The notes: generated by a model from the sequence alone, not told the origin. Shown: positions 8,810 to 18,796, counted from the stretch's first letter. The stretch: 64,000 nt of DNA from Dechloromonas sp. CZR5 (GCF_008711155.1 NZ_VUYQ01000005.1:124001-188000), one strand, 5' to 3'. A program made the numbers and translations.

Positions 8810-9673
8810 TCAGGCGGCCAACGGACACCGGGCGGACGCCGCCACGCCATCGCTCAGCGTTTTAAGGACCGGCATGCGCGGGCCTTCGCGCAAGGAAATC
8901 ATGCCGGTCGGTATGCGGGCGATATCCGGGGGAACGGCCTCAATGACCAGATCGGCGGCATGCGCCGATTGTTCGACGATCCGGCGCGGCATCAAGGTCC
9001 AGCCGAGGCCGACGGCAATGCAGCCGAGTATGCCTTCCAGCGTGCCGAATTCCATGGCATCGGATAGCGCATGGCCCTGCTTGCGCTGCCAGGCGATTGC
9101 CCGGGTGCGATAGGCGCAGCCTTCGCGGAACATGATCAGCGGCAGCATGACCGGATCGGTGCCGGCCGCGTGGACCTGCACCAGCTCCTCGACGACCAGT
9201 TCCTCGAAGCGTAGCTCGGGATGGATGATCGGGCCCGCGACAAAGGCGCAGTCGAGCTTGTGGTCGAGCACTTTTTCGGTCAAGGTGCTGGTCGTATTCG
9301 TATAGACGCGAATCTCCATGCGCGGATGGCTGGCGCGCACCCCCTTCAGTGCGTTGGGCAGATGCAGGGCGGCAAAGGTCTCCATCGCGCCAATGCGCAG
9401 TTCGCCCGTGCTCTCGCCGACCTGACGGACGGCGTTGGCCGTCTGGCGTTCCAGTTGCAGCATGCGTCGGGCGTAGTCAAGGAGCACGCGACCCGAGGGG
9501 GCGAGTTCCAGCCCCCGGCCCTTGCGGAAGAACAGTTCGGCGCCCAGCTCTTCCTCCAGCTTGCGGATGCGGCCGGTCACATTGGACTGGACGGTATTCA
9601 GTTTGCGTGAGGCGGCGAGGATGCCGCCTTCTTCGACGACGGCCTGAAAGGTGCGGAGGGCGATGAGTTCCAT
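8810..9673 (-). CDS. LysR-family transcriptional regulator
   Basis: A 287-residue regulator with an N-terminal winged helix-turn-helix (LRTFQAVVEEGGILAASRKLNTVQSNVTGRIRKLEEELGAELF, residues 5-48) and a substrate-binding-like effector domain. It is transcribed away from the MFS gene, with the intergenic region 9674-9773 holding two overlapping palindromes (9696-9718) that suit LysR binding. The classic arrangement suggests it controls the divergent MFS transporter and the downstream oxidoreductase. The co-inducer is unknown. Confidence 0.92.
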   Translation of the reverse strand: MELIALRTFQAVVEEGGILAASRKLNTVQSNVTGRIRKLEEELGAELFFRKGRGLELAPSGRVLLDYARRMLQLERQTANAVRQVGESTGELRIGAMETFAALHLPNALKGVRASHPRMEIRVYTNTTSTLTEKVLDHKLDCAFVAGPIIHPELRFEELVVEELVQVHAAGTDPVMLPLIMFREGCAYRTRAIAWQRKQGHALSDAMEFGTLEGILGCIAVGLGWTLMPRRIVEQSAHAADLVIEAVPPDIARIPTGMISLREGPRMPVLKTLSDGVAASARCPLAA

Positions 9674-9695
9674 GAAGTATCTCGATTAAAGAATG

Positions 9696-9718
9696 AATTG
9701 TTCTCAACAAATCATTTG
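9696..9718. promoter_or_regulatory. Putative LysR operator between regulator and MFS gene
   Basis: Two overlapping inverted repeats: AATTGTT-ctc-AACAAAT (9696-9712, one mismatch) and CAAAT-c-ATTTG (9708-9718, perfect arms). They lie 23-45 nt upstream of the LysR start and about 55-78 nt upstream of the MFS start, the usual place for a LysR recognition site. Seen in sequence; the binding claim is inference. Confidence 0.5.
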
Positions 9719-9773
9719 TGCAGATACTTTACGCTCTTTATCGTGTCTCCATCAATAGGTCAGGATACCCCCC

Positions 9774-10976
9774 ATGCCTTCTCAGATCGAACGTCTCAAA
9801 GTGCTCTCCGCAGGCATCTTCAGTTTGCTGCTGGTGCTTGGGGTTGCCCGCTTCGCCTACACGCCGCTCTTGCCGATCATGCAACAGCAGGCCGGGCTCG
9901 GGCTGGCCGAAGCCGGCTGGCTGGCGGCGCTGAATTACGCCGGCTACCTGAGCGGTGCCTTGATCGCGTCGCTGATCAGCGATCTGGTGCTCAAGGATCG
10001 CCTGTATCGGATCGGGATGGTGGTGGCCATTCTCAGTACGCTGATGATGGGGCTGACGACCGATCCGTGGCTGTGGATGCTGTCGCGTTTCATCGCCGGC
10101 CTGAGCAGCGCTGCCGGCATGCTGCTCGGTACCGGGCTGATCCTGAACTGGTTGATCCGCCACAACCATCGTCCGGAACTGGGCATCCACTTCTCGGGCA
10201 TCGGGCTGGGGATTGCCGGGTGTTCGGTAGCGGTCTGGCTGATGGGCGGCGTGCTCGACTGGCGGCAGCAGTGGTTCGTCTTCACGGCCATCGGTTGCCT
10301 GCTGATCGTGCCGGCGCTGGCCTGGCTGCCGACACCTGACAACAGTGCGCTGACCAAGAGCGGCGCGGCGATGCATGACAATCCGCCGAGTCCTTTGTTT
10401 CTCGGCATCTTCATGGCCTCGTACTTCTGTGCAGGCTTCGGCTATGTGATCAGCGCCACCTTCATCGTCGCCATCGTCGACCGGTTGCCGGGCCTGGCCG
10501 GGCAGGGGGCGTTGGCCTTCCTGGCAATCGGTCTCGCGGCGGCACCGGCCTGTTTCAACTGGGACCTGATTGCCCGTTATACCGGCGACCTCAATGCGCT
10601 GATCCTGGCCGCCGTGTTGCAGATCGTCGGAATCATCCTGCCGGTGGCCATCGGCGGCTTGTGGGCGACGATGTTCGGTGCGCTGCTGTTTGGCGGTACC
10701 TTTATCGGTATGGTCAGTCTGGTGCTGACCATGGCCGGGCGCTATTACCCGACGCGCCCGGCGAAAATGATGGGCAAGATGACCATTTCCTACGGCGTGG
10801 CACAGATCATCGGACCGGCCGTGGTCGGCTGGCTGGCCACCCGTCTGGGCAACTATTCCATCGGTCTCTACCTGGCAGCCGGCGTGATGGTGGTCGGCGT
10901 CATCCTGTTGGCTATACTCAAGCAGGTGGAACGCCGGGATGCCGGTTTGGCAGCCCGGCCGGGATTGCAGACCTGA
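9774..10976 (+). CDS. YbfB/YjiJ-type MFS transporter
   Basis: A 400-residue polytopic membrane protein with about 12 hydrophobic helices. The start ([35 protein letters not shown]) matches the YbfB/YjiJ subfamily, where the [10 protein letters not shown] motif of helix 1 is characteristic. Its substrate is not known; the subfamily is distantly related to sugar-phosphate and aromatic acid carriers. Divergent from the LysR gene and 14 nt from the quinone-oxidoreductase-like gene, so the three following genes may form one unit. Confidence 0.88.
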   Translation: MPSQIERLKVLSAGIFSLLLVLGVARFAYTPLLPIMQQQAGLGLAEAGWLAALNYAGYLSGALIASLISDLVLKDRLYRIGMVVAILSTLMMGLTTDPWLWMLSRFIAGLSSAAGMLLGTGLILNWLIRHNHRPELGIHFSGIGLGIAGCSVAVWLMGGVLDWRQQWFVFTAIGCLLIVPALAWLPTPDNSALTKSGAAMHDNPPSPLFLGIFMASYFCAGFGYVISATFIVAIVDRLPGLAGQGALAFLAIGLAAAPACFNWDLIARYTGDLNALILAAVLQIVGIILPVAIGGLWATMFGALLFGGTFIGMVSLVLTMAGRYYPTRPAKMMGKMTISYGVAQIIGPAVVGWLATRLGNYSIGLYLAAGVMVVGVILLAILKQVERRDAGLAARPGLQT

Positions 10977-10990
10977 TAACGGAGAGACGC

Positions 10991-11974
<984 letters not shown>

Positions 11975-11985
11975 CAGGAGGTGCC

Positions 11986-12189
11986 ATGCCCTACGTCAAT
12001 ATCAAGATCACCCGCGAAGGGGCGACCGCCGAGCAGAAGGCGCGCCTGATCCAGGGGGCGACCCAGTTGCTGGTCGATGTGCTCGGCAAGAACCCGAAGA
12101 CGACGGTGGTAGTCATCGACGAGGTGGATACCGATAACTGGGGTGTCGGCGGCGAATCGGTCACCGTGCGCCGGGCACGCGGGGAGTGA
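11986..12189 (+). CDS. 4-oxalocrotonate tautomerase family protein
   Basis: A 67-residue protein, the normal size for a 4-OT subunit. It starts MPYVNIKITREGAT, so Pro2 becomes the N-terminal catalytic base after Met removal; the conserved Arg (ITREG; second Arg in the C-terminal part) and the NPKTTVVVIDEV segment also fit. The family tautomerises 2-hydroxymuconate or related enols in aromatic meta-cleavage pathways. Start is ATG at 11986 with an AGGAGG site at 11976-11981. The C-terminal tail GVGGESVTVRRA matches 4-OT. Its place after acuI suggests a small catabolic unit. Confidence 0.9.
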   Translation: MPYVNIKITREGATAEQKARLIQGATQLLVDVLGKNPKTTVVVIDEVDTDNWGVGGESVTVRRARGE

Positions 12190-12285
12190 TTCTTCACGTG
12201 GCAAAAAAATAGCGACGAACCGGAACTTTTTTCCCTGCCGCTGTCTATACGGCCTCTAATAAACCCCAATCCTACAGAGGCATTC

Positions 12286-12387
12286 ATGGACGAGCTTTCC
12301 TACTTCGGCATCGGTTTCACCGTCGTTATTTTCACCCTGGCCTGTTTCATGGCCTCCAAGTTGGCTTCGAAGAAGGCCTACCACTAA
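12286..12387 (+). CDS. 33-residue single-helix membrane peptide, unknown
   Basis: A short open frame of 33 codons: charged N-terminus MDEL, one long hydrophobic segment (YFGIGFTVVIFTLACFMASKLA, about 20 residues) and a Lys-rich, His-ending tail (SKKAYH), giving a likely N-out/C-in orientation. It has an AGAGG-type ribosome site at about 12276-12280 and is followed 33 nt after its stop by a strong terminator hairpin, so it has the anatomy of a real one-gene unit. Such peptides are often accessory subunits of membrane complexes such as oxidases, but I recognise no family. Confidence 0.6.
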   Translation: MDELSYFGIGFTVVIFTLACFMASKLASKKAYH

Positions 12388-12420
12388 GTAGTGATAGTTC
12401 GACCGGCCTGATGGTCCAGC

Positions 12421-12452
12421 AAAACGCCCGATGAATTTCATCGGGCGTTTTC
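12421..12452. terminator. Rho-independent terminator
   Basis: Stem AAAACGCCCGATGAA paired with TTCATCGGGCGTTTT, essentially perfect over 15 bp, then TCATTT. It ends the unit of the small membrane peptide; because of its A/T flanks it could work in both directions. Confidence 0.88.
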
Positions 12453-12678
12453 ATTTGGAGCGACGTCCGCGTTTCCTTGTCCCGCTTCGAACGGAGATTC
12501 CCTGTTTCCGGTGAAAGACGGGCAGCGGTCATTCAATGTCGGTCGCGCGGTGCGGAAAATTAAATAACCGGTCTTTTATTATGGGCTTTCCCGCCGCAGA
12601 AAATTAAATTATTATAAACATCAGCAATACCGAAAATAATAAATCAGCTTGGCAATCACATCGTTTTTCGGAGGCAAA
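12453..12678. other. AT-rich leader of the chemoreceptor gene with a repeated 11-mer
   Basis: No gene seen in these 226 bases. The second half is strikingly AT-rich for this window. The 11-mer GAAAATTAAAT occurs twice (12555-12565 and 12599-12609), 44 bp apart, about four helical turns. TTATTATAAA at 12608-12617 resembles a -10 region. A repeated regulator or nucleoid-protein site is plausible but not shown. Confidence 0.35.
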
Positions 12679-14310
12679 ATGCGAAATACATCCATCAAGG
12701 CCCGACTGGCCATCGGCTATGCCATTCTTCTGTTGCTGATCGTGGTTGTCGGCGTGGCCGGCATCAGGGAGTTGGGAACGATCAATAACAAATTGAACGA
12801 AATCACCAGCATCAACGACGTCGAAAAGGACATGGCGCTGCGTCTGCGCATCACCGTCGATCTCCAGGCGATCGCCATCCGCGACGTTGTCCTGGCGCTC
12901 AGTCCCGAGGAGCGCAACAAGGCAAGCGATCGCCTGAACCAGCTGCGCAGCCAGTTTACCGAGCGCCACGAAAAGCTGCTGAAGATGTTCCAGGCCTATG
13001 AAGGGCAGCCGCAAGAGTTCGAGTTGATGAACAAGATGCAGACGGAGAGCGAGACCGTCAAACCGTTCTTCGACAGCATCCGCGACCTTGCAGTAGCCGG
13101 GAAGACAACGGAGGCGATGGCCAAGGCGCCGGAAATGCCGAGCCGCCTGAAGAACCTGCGGGAAGCGGCCGAAAGTCTGGTGAATTTCGAGGACGAACTG
13201 AACGCCAGCGCCATCAAGGCAGCCCAGGCAGCCTACGACAGGGCAAAGAACACGCTGCTCGGCGTGATGTTCGTTGCCGTGCTGCTGACGATCGGGGGGG
13301 CTGTGCTGCTGACACGCTCCATTACGCTTCCCATGGCAACCCTGGAGAGCGCCTTGAACAAGGTCGCCACCGGGGACGTCAGTCTGCGTGTGAGCCAGAG
13401 CGGCCGGGACGAACTGACCCGGATGGAAAGTTCGACCGCCCAGATGGTCAAGTCGCTGAACGACTCCATTGGGCAGGTGCGCAGCAATGCCAACAACGTG
13501 GCGGAAAATGCCGGATTGTTGAGCGGTGCGGCCAAGCAGGTACGCGAAAGTTCCGAGGCGCAGTCCGAAGCCTCGTCGGCGATGGCGGCGGCGCTGGAGG
13601 AAATGTCGGCGAGCATCAATCATGTCGCCAGCCTTTCGCAGGATGCGCGGCAAATGGCCCAGAATGCCAGCACGGGCGCCGAAAGCGGCGCCCGGCAGGT
13701 GGCCTCCATGCTCAACGAGATCGGCCGGGTGGCGAAAACCATCGAGGAAAGCGCGGAGAGTTCCCGGGCGCTGGATCAGGAGTCCGAGAAGATTTCAACC
13801 ATCGTCAACGTGATCAAGGACGTGGCCGACCAGACCAATCTGCTGGCATTGAACGCTGCCATCGAAGCGGCCCGGGCTGGCGAAACCGGGCGCGGCTTCG
13901 CCGTCGTGGCCGACGAGGTGCGCAAGCTCGCCGAGCGTACGACGACGTCGGCGCAGGAGATCACCAACATGGTCAACGGAATCCAGGAGCGTGCCCGCCG
14001 GATGAGCGGCAGCATGGCCCACACCGTCAACCAGATGCGCGAAGGGATGCAGATGGCGGAACAGGCCGGCGAAGTGATGAGCAGCATCAACGATGGCGCA
14101 AGGCAGGTGACCTCGGTCATCGACGACGTGGCGGTCGCCCTGAAGGAACAGGCGTCGGCCAGTCACGACCTGGCCAATCGGGTCGAACTGATCGTGCAGA
14201 TGGTGGACGAAAACTCGTCGGCGGTTAGCTCGGTAGCCGGCTCGGCCGGACAACTGGACAATCTGGCCGGCGATCTGCTGAACGCCGTGTCGCGCTTCAA
14301 GACCGCCTGA
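12679..14310 (+). CDS. Methyl-accepting chemotaxis protein
   Basis: A 543-residue chemoreceptor. Membrane helix 1 (residues about 11-30), a periplasmic four-helix bundle sensor of about 160 residues, helix 2 near 190-212 ([19 protein letters not shown]), HAMP, and a cytoplasmic coiled coil with the hairpin tip motif ([35 protein letters not shown]) that binds CheA/CheW. No C-terminal NWETF-type CheR tether is present. Start is ATG at 12679 with GGAGG at 12670-12674; an upstream in-frame codon at 12649 lacks a site. The ligand is unknown. Confidence 0.95.
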   Translation: MRNTSIKARLAIGYAILLLLIVVVGVAGIRELGTINNKLNEITSINDVEKDMALRLRITVDLQAIAIRDVVLALSPEERNKASDRLNQLRSQFTERHEKLLKMFQAYEGQPQEFELMNKMQTESETVKPFFDSIRDLAVAGKTTEAMAKAPEMPSRLKNLREAAESLVNFEDELNASAIKAAQAAYDRAKNTLLGVMFVAVLLTIGGAVLLTRSITLPMATLESALNKVATGDVSLRVSQSGRDELTRMESSTAQMVKSLNDSIGQVRSNANNVAENAGLLSGAAKQVRESSEAQSEASSAMAAALEEMSASINHVASLSQDARQMAQNASTGAESGARQVASMLNEIGRVAKTIEESAESSRALDQESEKISTIVNVIKDVADQTNLLALNAAIEAARAGETGRGFAVVADEVRKLAERTTTSAQEITNMVNGIQERARRMSGSMAHTVNQMREGMQMAEQAGEVMSSINDGARQVTSVIDDVAVALKEQASASHDLANRVELIVQMVDENSSAVSSVAGSAGQLDNLAGDLLNAVSRFKTA

Positions 14311-14370
14311 CACAGGGCTCGCAAGGAACGGTACTGCCCGACGGCGGTCATTACGACGCCGTCAAAAAAG

Positions 14371-14400
14371 GAAAGCCGCCGCGAGGCGGCTTTCTCTTTT
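14371..14400. terminator. Bidirectional terminator between chemoreceptor and hydrolase
   Basis: Stem GAAAGCCGCC / GGCGGCTTTC with a GCGA loop, preceded by AAAAAAG and followed by TCTTTT, so it can serve both converging genes. Confidence 0.88.
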
Positions 14401-14407
14401 GCCGGAT

Positions 14408-15295
14408 TCAGGCCATGAATGCCTCGATCAGGCGCGCCACCTCTTCCGGCTGGTCATGGTGCAGCATGTGGTCGGCGTTCTCGATCCAGCGTTCGGTGAG
14501 GTCGGCGAAGCAGGACTGGCGGGCTTCCCAGTCGCCCGGGCGCTGCTCGAAATCGCGGACCACCCAGGACTGGCGACCGGCCACCCAGAGTACCGGGCAG
14601 CGCACTTCGCGCCAGATGGCCATCGATTCCTCCAGACGGAAGAGGTAGGGCGAGAAGTTCTTGTGCCACGGGTCGCCGTTCCAGATCACGCCGTGACGGA
14701 TTTCGCCCGCCTTGTTCCGCCCTTCGCCGACCTTCGCCAGATGGCGGGACAGGTAGTCGGCACGCTCGGCACTCAGGAAGCGGTCGCTCTTCATCAGCCG
14801 GCGGGCGAAGTCGGCGCGGTCCCGGTAGGCGTGCAGCTTCGGCACTTCGCGGGTCTGGTCCAGCCATTGCCGGTAGCGTTCCGGCGCCATGTCGGGGGTG
14901 GTCGGGGCAATGCCGAAACCGTCCAGCGTCACCAGGCGTTCGACCCGTTCGGGGCGGATGCCGGCGTACAGGCAGGAGAGGATGCCGCCCATGCTGTGGC
15001 CGACCAGCCGGACCTGTCCGTCCGGTGCGTAATGGTCGAGGATGGCCTCCATGTCGCCCATGTGCTCGGCGAAGTAATAGGGGCGGTTCAGCCATTGCGA
15101 CGGGCCGAAGCCCCGCCAGTCGGGGGCGACGATGTTCCAGTCGCGCTGCAGTTCGTCGACGACGAACTGGAAGGAGGCAGAAACGTCCATCCAGCCATGC
15201 AGCAGGAAGAGCGTGGGGGCTTGTGGGTCGCCCCAGCGTCGCACATGCAGGCGGAGGTCGGGGAGGTCGAGGTAGTCTGAGCGGGAGGGGCGCAT
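14408..15295 (-). CDS. Alpha/beta hydrolase
   Basis: A 295-residue alpha/beta-hydrolase-fold enzyme. Oxyanion-hole region LFLLHGWMD (residues about 29-37), nucleophile elbow VGHSMGGIL (Ser near 100), a Trp/Pro-rich cap (ERYRQWLDQTREVP), a late Asp region (PVLWVAGRQSWV) and a C-terminal His (NADHMLHHDQPEEVA). No signal peptide. The substrate cannot be told from the sequence; esterases, haloalkane-dehalogenase-like and C-C hydrolases share this pattern. It starts 6 nt after the CheY-like gene on the same strand and is probably co-transcribed with it. Confidence 0.9.
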   Translation of the reverse strand: MRPSRSDYLDLPDLRLHVRRWGDPQAPTLFLLHGWMDVSASFQFVVDELQRDWNIVAPDWRGFGPSQWLNRPYYFAEHMGDMEAILDHYAPDGQVRLVGHSMGGILSCLYAGIRPERVERLVTLDGFGIAPTTPDMAPERYRQWLDQTREVPKLHAYRDRADFARRLMKSDRFLSAERADYLSRHLAKVGEGRNKAGEIRHGVIWNGDPWHKNFSPYLFRLEESMAIWREVRCPVLWVAGRQSWVVRDFEQRPGDWEARQSCFADLTERWIENADHMLHHDQPEEVARLIEAFMA

Positions 15296-15301
15296 CGAGG
15301 T

Positions 15302-15667
15302 TCAGTTGCCGAGCAGTTTGTTCAACGCCGTTTCCAGGCGTTCCGGGGTGAAGGGCTTGGACATCCAGCCGCTGGCGCCGGCGGCGCGGAAGGCGGATTT
15401 CATTTCGTCCGAGGTTTCGGTGGTCAGGATCAGGATGGGAACGTCCCGATTGTTGCTGCCGGCGCGAATGGCCTTGACCAAGCCCAACCCATCGAGGCCC
15501 GGCATGTTCTGGTCGCAAATGAGCAGGTCGAGTGCCTCCTGCCTGACCACCTCCAGGCCGGCACGGCCGCCCGAAGCTTCGAGGATGCGATGACCGGATG
15601 GTTCCAGCGTGGCCTTCAGCATGTTGCGGATGGCGGCCGAGTCGTCGACCAGCAGGATGGTGGCCAT
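15302..15667 (-). CDS. CheY-like single-domain response regulator
   Basis: A 121-residue receiver domain only: acidic pair in ILLVDDSAAIRN, phospho-acceptor Asp in LLICDQNMPGLDG, Thr in ILTTETS and Lys in GWMSKPFTPE. This matches chemotaxis-type CheY proteins. Start is ATG at 15667 behind AGGAG; the frame extends upstream to 15745 without homology. It might relay signals from the chemoreceptor encoded 1 kb away, but no kinase gene is in the window. Confidence 0.92.
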   Translation of the reverse strand: MATILLVDDSAAIRNMLKATLEPSGHRILEASGGRAGLEVVRQEALDLLICDQNMPGLDGLGLVKAIRAGSNNRDVPILILTTETSDEMKSAFRAAGASGWMSKPFTPERLETALNKLLGN

Positions 15668-15884
15668 GGCCAGGCTCCTATCGGTGTTGCAATAATTGCC
15701 AATTGTGCCACGCATGCCGGATGCCTCCCAAGCGGGGAACAGCATTTCGGTGCGTCGTCCGGCTTTTGGCCCATTGTGCCGTGCGCTGCGTTAAAGTCTG
15801 TTTTCCGCCGTGCGAATCCACCCGTGAAAGGAATCATGTTTTCGCCCAACTTGCCCCCAGCGGCCACCTGCCGCAGCTGACAGC

Positions 15885-16811
15885 ATGGATATTGCCCAGA
15901 TTACCGAGACGCTGCGCCAGGATGCCGTGACCGTCGTCTTCTTCAACGTGTTGCTGCAACAGCTCGGTTTGCCGGTGCCCGCCGTGCCGACCCTGCTGCT
16001 GGCCGGCAGTCTGGCGGCGACCTCGGGCAGCCTGGGCCAGGTGCTGGCCGCGGCCGTCGTCGCCTCGGTGCTGGCCGACTGGTTGTGGTACTGGTCGGGC
16101 AAGGTGTTCGGCTACCGGGTGCTGGCCGGCTTGTGCAAGCTCTCGATCAATCCTTCGTCCTGCGTCAGCCAGACCGAGGCCCGCTTCATCCGCTGGGGCA
16201 TTTCGTCCCTGGTGGTGGCCAAGTTCATCCCCGGCTTTTCGACGGTGGCGCCGCCCATTGCCGGGGCGCTGCGCATGAGTCAGGCCGGTTTCCTGCTGGC
16301 GGCCGGGGTAGGGGCCGCTTTGTGGGCGGGGGCGGCGCTCGGCGCCGGATGGTTGCTGCAGGATGCGGTGCAGTCGGCGATCGCCGCACTCGACCGCCAT
16401 GCGGCACGGGCGCTGCTCGTGGTGCTGGTCTTGCTGGCCGTCTGGCTGGGCTGGAAGCTGTGGCAGAAGTATCGTTTCCGGAAATTCTGCGCAGTGCCCC
16501 ATGTGACGCCGGCCGAACTGCTGGCGGCACTCGACAGCGACACGCCGCCGCTCGTCCTCGACCTGCGCGGCGCGACGATGATCGCGGCCACCGGGCCGAT
16601 TGTCGGCGCCCGCGTTGCCGAGCACGATTTCCTGCACGAGGCGGTCGGCGACTGGCCCAAGGACCGGCCCATCGTCACCCTCTGCGCCTGTCCCGAGGAT
16701 GCGGGTGCGGTCCAGGCGGCCAGGCATCTGCTCAATGCCGGCTATTTGTCGGTCAAGCCACTCAAGGGCGGCTACGAAGCCTGGCTGGCCAGCCGGGCCT
16801 TGCCTCAGTAG
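15885..16811 (+). CDS. DedA/VTT membrane protein fused to a rhodanese domain
   Basis: A 308-residue fusion. Residues about 1-190 are a DedA/SNARE-associated (VTT) membrane domain: the re-entrant region (LGLPVPAVPTLLLAGSLAATSG), the AKFIPGFSTVAPPIAGALRMS segment and several helices. Residues about 205-305 form a rhodanese-like domain (PLVLDLRGATM ... VTLCACPEDAGAVQAARHLLNAGYLSVKPLKGGYEAWL), with the active-site Cys probably in LCACPED. DedA proteins move lipids such as undecaprenyl phosphate or phosphatidylethanolamine across the inner membrane; the rhodanese would face the cytoplasm. It is convergent with the pirin gene, the ends overlapping by 7 bases. Confidence 0.9.
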   Translation: MDIAQITETLRQDAVTVVFFNVLLQQLGLPVPAVPTLLLAGSLAATSGSLGQVLAAAVVASVLADWLWYWSGKVFGYRVLAGLCKLSINPSSCVSQTEARFIRWGISSLVVAKFIPGFSTVAPPIAGALRMSQAGFLLAAGVGAALWAGAALGAGWLLQDAVQSAIAALDRHAARALLVVLVLLAVWLGWKLWQKYRFRKFCAVPHVTPAELLAALDSDTPPLVLDLRGATMIAATGPIVGARVAEHDFLHEAVGDWPKDRPIVTLCACPEDAGAVQAARHLLNAGYLSVKPLKGGYEAWLASRALPQ

Positions 16812-17686
16812 TCGCGCCAGGGCAGGGGCGGCGGGCTCAGGCGTGGCGCCGAGCCATCGCCGACCGGACCGAAACGGACATCGCCGCTTTCCCAGTGGCG
16901 TTGCGCCTCGGCAATGCCAGCCTTGGTCGAGCCGACGAAATTCCACCACATCAGAACAGGCTGGGCGAAGGGCTGGCCGCCGAGCAGCAAGACCTTGCTC
17001 CCGTCGACCAGGTCGAGTTGCAGGCTGCTACGGCCCGCTCCGAGGTAGGCGAATTCGTCGGCCAGGAAACGCTCGTTACCGATGCCGACTTCGCCCGTGA
17101 GCGGGAGCAGGCCGTATTCGAAGGTCGGGTCAAGGGCAAGGTTGACGGTGCCTGACGTGTCGCTCTCGATATCGAGGCCGAGCAGCGGAGAATGGACGCG
17201 GGTCGGCGCCATGCGATCCTCGTAGGTGCCCGCGAGCAGGGTGAGCCGAGCGGGGCCTTGTTGCCACTGCGGCAGTTCCGGATGGTGCGCGAAATCGGGT
17301 GGGTGGTTTTCGGCTTCCGGTGGCAGCGCGATCCACAACTGCGCGGCATGCAGGCGCCGGCCGTCGTGCAGCGAATCCTCGGTGTGCACGATGCCGCGAC
17401 CGGCGGTCATCAGGTTGACCTGGCCGGGGCGGATGATCTGTTCGTTGCCCAGGCTGTCGCGGTGCAGCACTTCGCCTTCGATCAGCCAGGTGAAGGTCTG
17501 CAGCCCGATGTGCGGGTGGGCGCCGACGTGCATGCCCTTGCCTGCCGGGAAGTCGACCGGTCCGGCATGGTCGAGGAAGCACCAGGCGCCGACCATGCGC
17601 TGTTGGCGGCTGGGCAGGGTGCGGCGCACCAGCATGCCGTCGCCGAGGTCGGCGCTGCGGGGTTCGATGCGGATGAGGGAGGTCAT
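16805..17686 (-). CDS. Pirin family protein (distal)
   Basis: A 293-residue bicupin. The N-terminal cupin holds the metal ligands of pirins (GAHPHIGLQTFTWLIEGEVLHRDSLG: three His and a downstream Glu, residues about 55-105), and the C-terminal cupin is weaker, as usual. Pirins of this type can be Fe(II)-dependent quercetin dioxygenases or redox-sensing partners. It is the last gene of the cluster running from 21082 to 16805; an 84-nt gap separates it from osmC. Shares the pirin fold with the gene at 20216-21082 but differs clearly in sequence. Confidence 0.9.
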   Translation of the reverse strand: MTSLIRIEPRSADLGDGMLVRRTLPSRQQRMVGAWCFLDHAGPVDFPAGKGMHVGAHPHIGLQTFTWLIEGEVLHRDSLGNEQIIRPGQVNLMTAGRGIVHTEDSLHDGRRLHAAQLWIALPPEAENHPPDFAHHPELPQWQQGPARLTLLAGTYEDRMAPTRVHSPLLGLDIESDTSGTVNLALDPTFEYGLLPLTGEVGIGNERFLADEFAYLGAGRSSLQLDLVDGSKVLLLGGQPFAQPVLMWWNFVGSTKAGIAEAQRHWESGDVRFGPVGDGSAPRLSPPPLPWRDY

Positions 17687-17770
17687 GGATTTCCTTTCCG
17701 GTTGTCGTGCTGTTCGAGCGAGCGCTCAATGCGCCAGCCTGAGAATCGACCCACCGCCTTCGCCGCGGCC

Positions 17771-18181
17771 TCAGCCGGCAAGCTCGCTGTGGATGCGAAC
17801 TTCGCCGGTCAGCAGTTTGTGCATTGGACAGGCGTTGGCGATTTTCAGCAGCTGCGCCTGCTGCTCGACATCGAGTTCGCCATGCATGGCGATCCGGCGC
17901 ACGATGTCGTTGCCGGCCTCGGGTTTTCCGGCGGGATTGAGTTGCAGTTCAACCTCGATCCCCGTCAGCGGCCAGTGGCGACGGGCGGCGACCATCTTCA
18001 GGGTGATCGCCGTGCATGCGCCGAGGCTTGCCAGGATCAGTCGGTCGGGCGTCGGCGCCGTGTTGCCGCCACCGGCTTCGAGGGGTTCGTCGGCGGTCCA
18101 GGCATGGCCGAGGTCGTCACTGAAGCTGACGATGTAAGGCGTTTCTTCGAGCCTAGCTTTGACGGTGGGTGTCGTCGACAT
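17771..18181 (-). CDS. OsmC/Ohr-family peroxiredoxin-like protein
   Basis: A 136-residue protein with the two redox cysteines of the OsmC family: one in LASLGACTAITLKMVAARR (near residue 55) and one in IANACPMHKLLTGEV (near 120). The spacing and the GxNxAPxP-like linker (GGNTAPTPDRLILASL) fit the OsmC/YhfA branch. It reduces organic hydroperoxides, or acts on a thiol-reactive electrophile, in the cytoplasm. It lies 12 nt after azoR, so co-transcription is likely. Confidence 0.92.
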   Translation of the reverse strand: MSTTPTVKARLEETPYIVSFSDDLGHAWTADEPLEAGGGNTAPTPDRLILASLGACTAITLKMVAARRHWPLTGIEVELQLNPAGKPEAGNDIVRRIAMHGELDVEQQAQLLKIANACPMHKLLTGEVRIHSELAG

Positions 18182-18193
18182 CGCTTTTCTCCT

Positions 18194-18796
18194 TCATGCA
18201 AGCATGCGGGCCAGTTCGGCATGGGCACCAGCCAGCCCGGCGCTCTTGCTTTCCTCGCCCATGTTGAGACCTTCAGCGTAAACGAATTCGACCTCGGCGA
18301 TGCCGATGAAACCGAGGAAATTGCGCACGAAATCGGTTTGCGTATCGAAGGCGGTGCCGGCATAGCGGCCGCCGCGGGTAGCGAAGACATAGGCTTTCTT
18401 GCCGGTGAGCAGGCCCTCCGGCCCGTTCGCGGTATAGCGGAAGGTCACGCCGGCGCGGGCGACGTGATCGATCCAGGCTTTCAGCGTCGAGGGGATGCCC
18501 AGGTTGTACATGGGCAAGCCGATGACCAGTACGTCGGCGGCCTGCAGTTCGCCGATCAACGTGTCGGAATAGGCAACCTTGGCAGCCTGTGCGGCGCTGC
18601 GCTCTTCCGGCTTGCTCAGGAAAGCCTGGAAACCGGTGCCGTCGAGGTGCGGTACGGGGTCGACGGCCAAGTCGCGGACGCTGACCATCGAACCCGGATG
18701 GCTGAGCTGCCATGCCGTGACAAAGGCATCGGACAGCTGGCTGGATTGGCCTTGGTTGGCAAAGAGGCTGGTCTTGAGTTGCAGCAGTTTGGGCAT
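18194..18796 (-). CDS. azoR: FMN-dependent NADH-azoreductase
   Basis: A 200-residue flavodoxin-like quinone reductase. It has the phosphate-binding start LQTSLFANQGQSSQLSDAF-like (KTSLFANQGQSSQLS), GLPMYNLGIPSTLKAWIDHVARAGVTFRYT (the FMN/quinone site) and FATRGGRYAGTAFD. AzoR reduces quinones and azo dyes by two electrons using NADH, avoiding semiquinones. Length equals E. coli AzoR (201). Embedded in an electrophile-response cluster under a divergent LysR gene, an arrangement common for quinone-responsive regulators. Confidence 0.94.
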   Translation of the reverse strand: MPKLLQLKTSLFANQGQSSQLSDAFVTAWQLSHPGSMVSVRDLAVDPVPHLDGTGFQAFLSKPEERSAAQAAKVAYSDTLIGELQAADVLVIGLPMYNLGIPSTLKAWIDHVARAGVTFRYTANGPEGLLTGKKAYVFATRGGRYAGTAFDTQTDFVRNFLGFIGIAEVEFVYAEGLNMGEESKSAGLAGAHAELARMLA

